In this document: positions 62,528 to 64,000 of the stretch, in pieces
Numbering within the stretch: the first letter of the stretch is position 1
Layout: the number at the start of each line of letters is the position of its first letter
NCBI RefSeq assembly: GCF_000189415.1
Contig: NC_015144.1
Span: 62,001 to 126,000, forward strand
DNA: 64,000 bases
From: Weeksella virosa DSM 16922
Lineage (GTDB): Bacteria > Bacteroidota > Bacteroidia > Flavobacteriales > Weeksellaceae
Reading direction: 5' to 3'
Translations under genes and position numbers: made by a program
The notes under the pieces: generated by a model
Databases searched by the model: none
What the model was told of the DNA's origin: nothing
What the model saw: the letters and a program-made list of their open reading frames with translations, nothing else

Positions 62528-63772
62528 TTGCCCAAATCGTTCAACAGGCTAATTGACAAATACGTGAATGCACTCTTTAACAAACGAGAAGTGCCAGGTG
62601 AATTGCGTGCTGAACTTTGGAAAGAATACAACAAAAAACTATCCAATGCAGTTGACCAAGGTTATAAACCTAGCATCGAGTTCTACGACACCGATTTGGT
62701 AAATGCGCTCAAAGAAAACATCGCAGTATTCTCAGCATTCAAAGAAGCTTCTTTCAACAGTGTTTTGAAAGATTTGTTGATTGACGAAAAAAAAGGTTTG
62801 AGATCTTGGGATGAGTTCAAAAAAGAAGCCACCAAAATTGACGCGAAATACAACCAACAATGGCTCAAAACCGAATATCACCAGACCATTGCATCGGCAA
62901 ATGCTGCGCAAAAATGGAAAGATATACAGCGTACCAAACATATATATCCGAATCTAAAATACGTTACGGTAAACGATAATCGTGTACGCGACAAACATAG
63001 AGCTTGGCATGGCAAGATCTTACCGATCGATCATCCTTTTTGGAAGGTGAATTTCCCACCCAACGATTGGGCGTGTCGTTGTGATGCGATTAGAACTGCA
63101 GATGATCCTTCGCCAGAAGCCGAAATTCCAACCTCAATACCGAATGATAAGTTTAGAAACAATCCTGGTGAGAGCGGAAAAGTGTTTCCAGAAACGGTGT
63201 ATGCAAATGGAGTAAGTGATGAAGATTTCAAAAAGATTGCAGATTGGGGATTAGCACAACTCAAAAAAATTAAACAATACGCAGCGAATTATCAAGCCTA
63301 CCGTAAATTAAAAAAGGATACAAACTATTTTGATGTAGCGTTTGATAAACAATCTGGCGGAATGAAAGCTATACATAAAGAACATAATTTTGATAACAAA
63401 ACTGGTTGGACAGAAAAAGAAGTTCAAAATATAGGTTTCAAGAATGGGTATTCTGTAATTTTAGATAAAGAAATTATGAATGTGTATAAACTTCGGAATA
63501 CAGAGGGGTTTTGGAATAATTTACCATTCGAAATTGCATCTACTGAGACTGCAACTGAAAACAACATTAGAAATGGTTTAAAACACTGCGCATCGAAGAA
63601 GAAAACAAGAATTGCTATACTATATTTTCCTAATAATAATTTTCAATATGAAATTTTCAAAAAGGGATTAGCTAAATATAATGGGTTAAAAGCCGATGAA
63701 AAACAATTTTTAAAATTCGACAGAATAATCTGTATATCTGGTGATAAAATTGTATACAATAAAAGCCACTAA
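62528..63772 (+). CDS. MuF minor head protein with C-terminal toxin-like domain
   Basis: 414 residues from a TTG; no ATG is available in the N-terminal half. Residues about 110-190 are the MuF head-morphogenesis domain: TVNDNRVRDKHRAWHGKILP and NDWACRCDAIRTADD. The last ~140 residues (from about GGMKAIHKEHNFDNKTGW to FDRIICISGDKIVYNKSH) are unlike MuF and resemble the BECR-type RNase effector domains (barnase/EndoU/colicin E5/RelE fold) that are carried by phage MuF proteins. The frame is open back to 62441 and reads LIELHYRSHCCDHEAIQLAKW before the TTG, so the real start may be upstream (CTG 62465, 3 bases after the portal stop), or a small indel may exist. Confidence 0.75.
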   Translation: MPKSFNRLIDKYVNALFNKREVPGELRAELWKEYNKKLSNAVDQGYKPSIEFYDTDLVNALKENIAVFSAFKEASFNSVLKDLLIDEKKGLRSWDEFKKEATKIDAKYNQQWLKTEYHQTIASANAAQKWKDIQRTKHIYPNLKYVTVNDNRVRDKHRAWHGKILPIDHPFWKVNFPPNDWACRCDAIRTADDPSPEAEIPTSIPNDKFRNNPGESGKVFPETVYANGVSDEDFKKIADWGLAQLKKIKQYAANYQAYRKLKKDTNYFDVAFDKQSGGMKAIHKEHNFDNKTGWTEKEVQNIGFKNGYSVILDKEIMNVYKLRNTEGFWNNLPFEIASTETATENNIRNGLKHCASKKKTRIAILYFPNNNFQYEIFKKGLAKYNGLKADEKQFLKFDRIICISGDKIVYNKSH

Positions 63773-63784
63773 ATAGTGGCTTTT
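63761..63784 (+). terminator. Terminator at the end of the packaging operon
   Basis: AAAAGCCACTA (63761-63771) and TAGTGGCTTTT (63774-63784) form a stem that includes the MuF stop codon region; short T-run at the end. Confidence 0.75.
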
Positions 63785-63864
63785 GGAATAACAAGCCCAC
63801 GATTATAGATAAACGGTTGCACTCATTACATTACAAATATACAAAATATTTTGAATACCAATAA

Positions 63865-63895
63865 AAAAGCGTTTAAAATTGATTTAAACGCTTTT
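63865..63895 (-). terminator. Terminator of the minus-strand gene at the right edge
   Basis: AAAAGCGTTTAAA (63865-63877) pairs fully with TTTAAACGCTTTT (63883-63895); 13-bp stem, 5-nt loop. On the minus strand TTTTTTATT follows. Confidence 0.82.
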
Positions 63896-63903
63896 CAAAA
63901 ACC

Positions 63904-64000
63904 TTATGAATAACAACCCTCACCTCGCAATATAGCTTCTATTGTTCGCTCGGACAAAAACCATTTCTTTGCCAGTTCGCTCACGCAAGCATCCACTCGC
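63904..64000 (-). CDS. C-terminal end of a helix-turn-helix-like phage protein
   Basis: 31 codons are visible to the TAA at 63904-63906: VDACVSELAKKWFLSERTIE then AILRGEGCYS. The LAKKWFLSERTIEAIL part looks like an HTH. It lies next to the late operons and is transcribed toward them, so it may be a late regulator (Mor/C-like). Most of the gene is outside the window. Confidence 0.6.
   Translation of the reverse strand, partial: RVDACVSELAKKWFLSERTIEAILRGEGCYS

Larger units (their letters stand above)
40187..64000. mobile_element. Mu-like prophage (one end and structural genes; continues past window)
   Basis: The block contains the Mu-type set: protease/scaffold, major capsid, gp36-like and gpG-like proteins, DUF935 portal (gp29) and MuF (gp30), with contractile-tail genes (sheath, tube, chaperones, tape measure, gpD/gpV-like). 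The end at 40187 starts with TGTAC, in line with the 5'-TG of Mu-type ends, and lies in a type I hsdR gene. Transposase, repressor and early genes are expected to the right. CGAAA (40182-40186) would be the 5-bp target copy to look for at the other end. Confidence 0.92.

Noticed and set aside
40187-64000. Gene transfer agent or tailocin instead of a prophage
   Set aside because: Terminase, portal, capsid and a Mu-like end inside a disrupted gene point to a transposable phage.

Overview
The window is AT-rich DNA from a member of the Bacteroidota, most likely class Flavobacteriia and a Weeksellaceae-type genome. The signs are a TTTG-N20-TATGTTTG promoter (the Bacteroidota -33/-7 type) in front of the ilv operon, a secreted protein with a type IX secretion C-terminal tail, CTnDOT-family mobilisation and integrase genes, and a Bacteroidota-style Mu-like prophage. 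The species cannot be fixed from this sequence alone.

Region 1 (1-~8.7/8.95 kb) is one end of an integrative or mobilisable element. It holds the N-terminal two-thirds or so of a CusA/CzcA metal-efflux pump with a small His/Cys-rich companion, a MobA/MobB relaxase pair, a DUF3408 (TraB-like) gene with an in-frame TGA, two helix-turn-helix genes, a GIY-YIG protein and an IntDOT-type tyrosine recombinase. ParA, MobC/TraG and the tra genes are not seen, so it looks like a stripped element.

Region 2 (~8.95-16.5 kb) is a complete ilvE-ilvD-ilvB-ilvN-ilvC-ilvA operon for branched-chain amino acids. Two Ile-rich leader peptides, each followed by a rho-independent terminator, precede it in tandem. 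This is textbook attenuation done twice. A secreted T9SS protein follows.

Region 3 (18.5-40.2 kb) is an accessory and defence stretch on the minus strand. It has a type I restriction-modification operon (hsdM-hsdS-four-helix-bundle gene-hsdR) with 7-bp repeats between and inside its genes, a DUF417/AraC pair, a baeRF-like protein, a PD-(D/E)XK-like protein, a urea transporter, a serine hydrolase, an McrBC type IV restriction module, a P-type ATPase, a lipoprotein and the 3' part of a second hsdR. The McrBC module sits between perfect 104-bp direct repeats made from the 5' end of the serine hydrolase gene, and mcrB starts inside one copy.

Region 4 (40,187-64,000, continuing past the window) is a Mu-like prophage that has split the second hsdR. 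From its end inward, on the minus strand, come a small gene, a thymidylate-synthase-like gene coupled to a Dam-like methyltransferase, lysis genes (lysozyme and a candidate unimolecular spanin), tail fibre, baseplate, tape measure, tail chaperone with a -1 frameshift site, tube, sheath, capsid and protease/scaffold. A divergent plus-strand block carries a gp25-like gene, terminase, connectors, gpG, portal and a MuF protein with a toxin-like C-terminal domain. Between the two blocks lie three 9-bp direct repeats spaced 21-22 bp. The transposase and early genes are not in the window.

The observations most worth checking are the tandem ilv attenuators, the thymidylate-synthase-like protein with the Asn-to-Asp change known from dCMP-specific enzymes, the McrBC insertion with start-codon capture, the heptamer-linked hsdS halves, and the unannotated frameshift extension of the tail chaperone.
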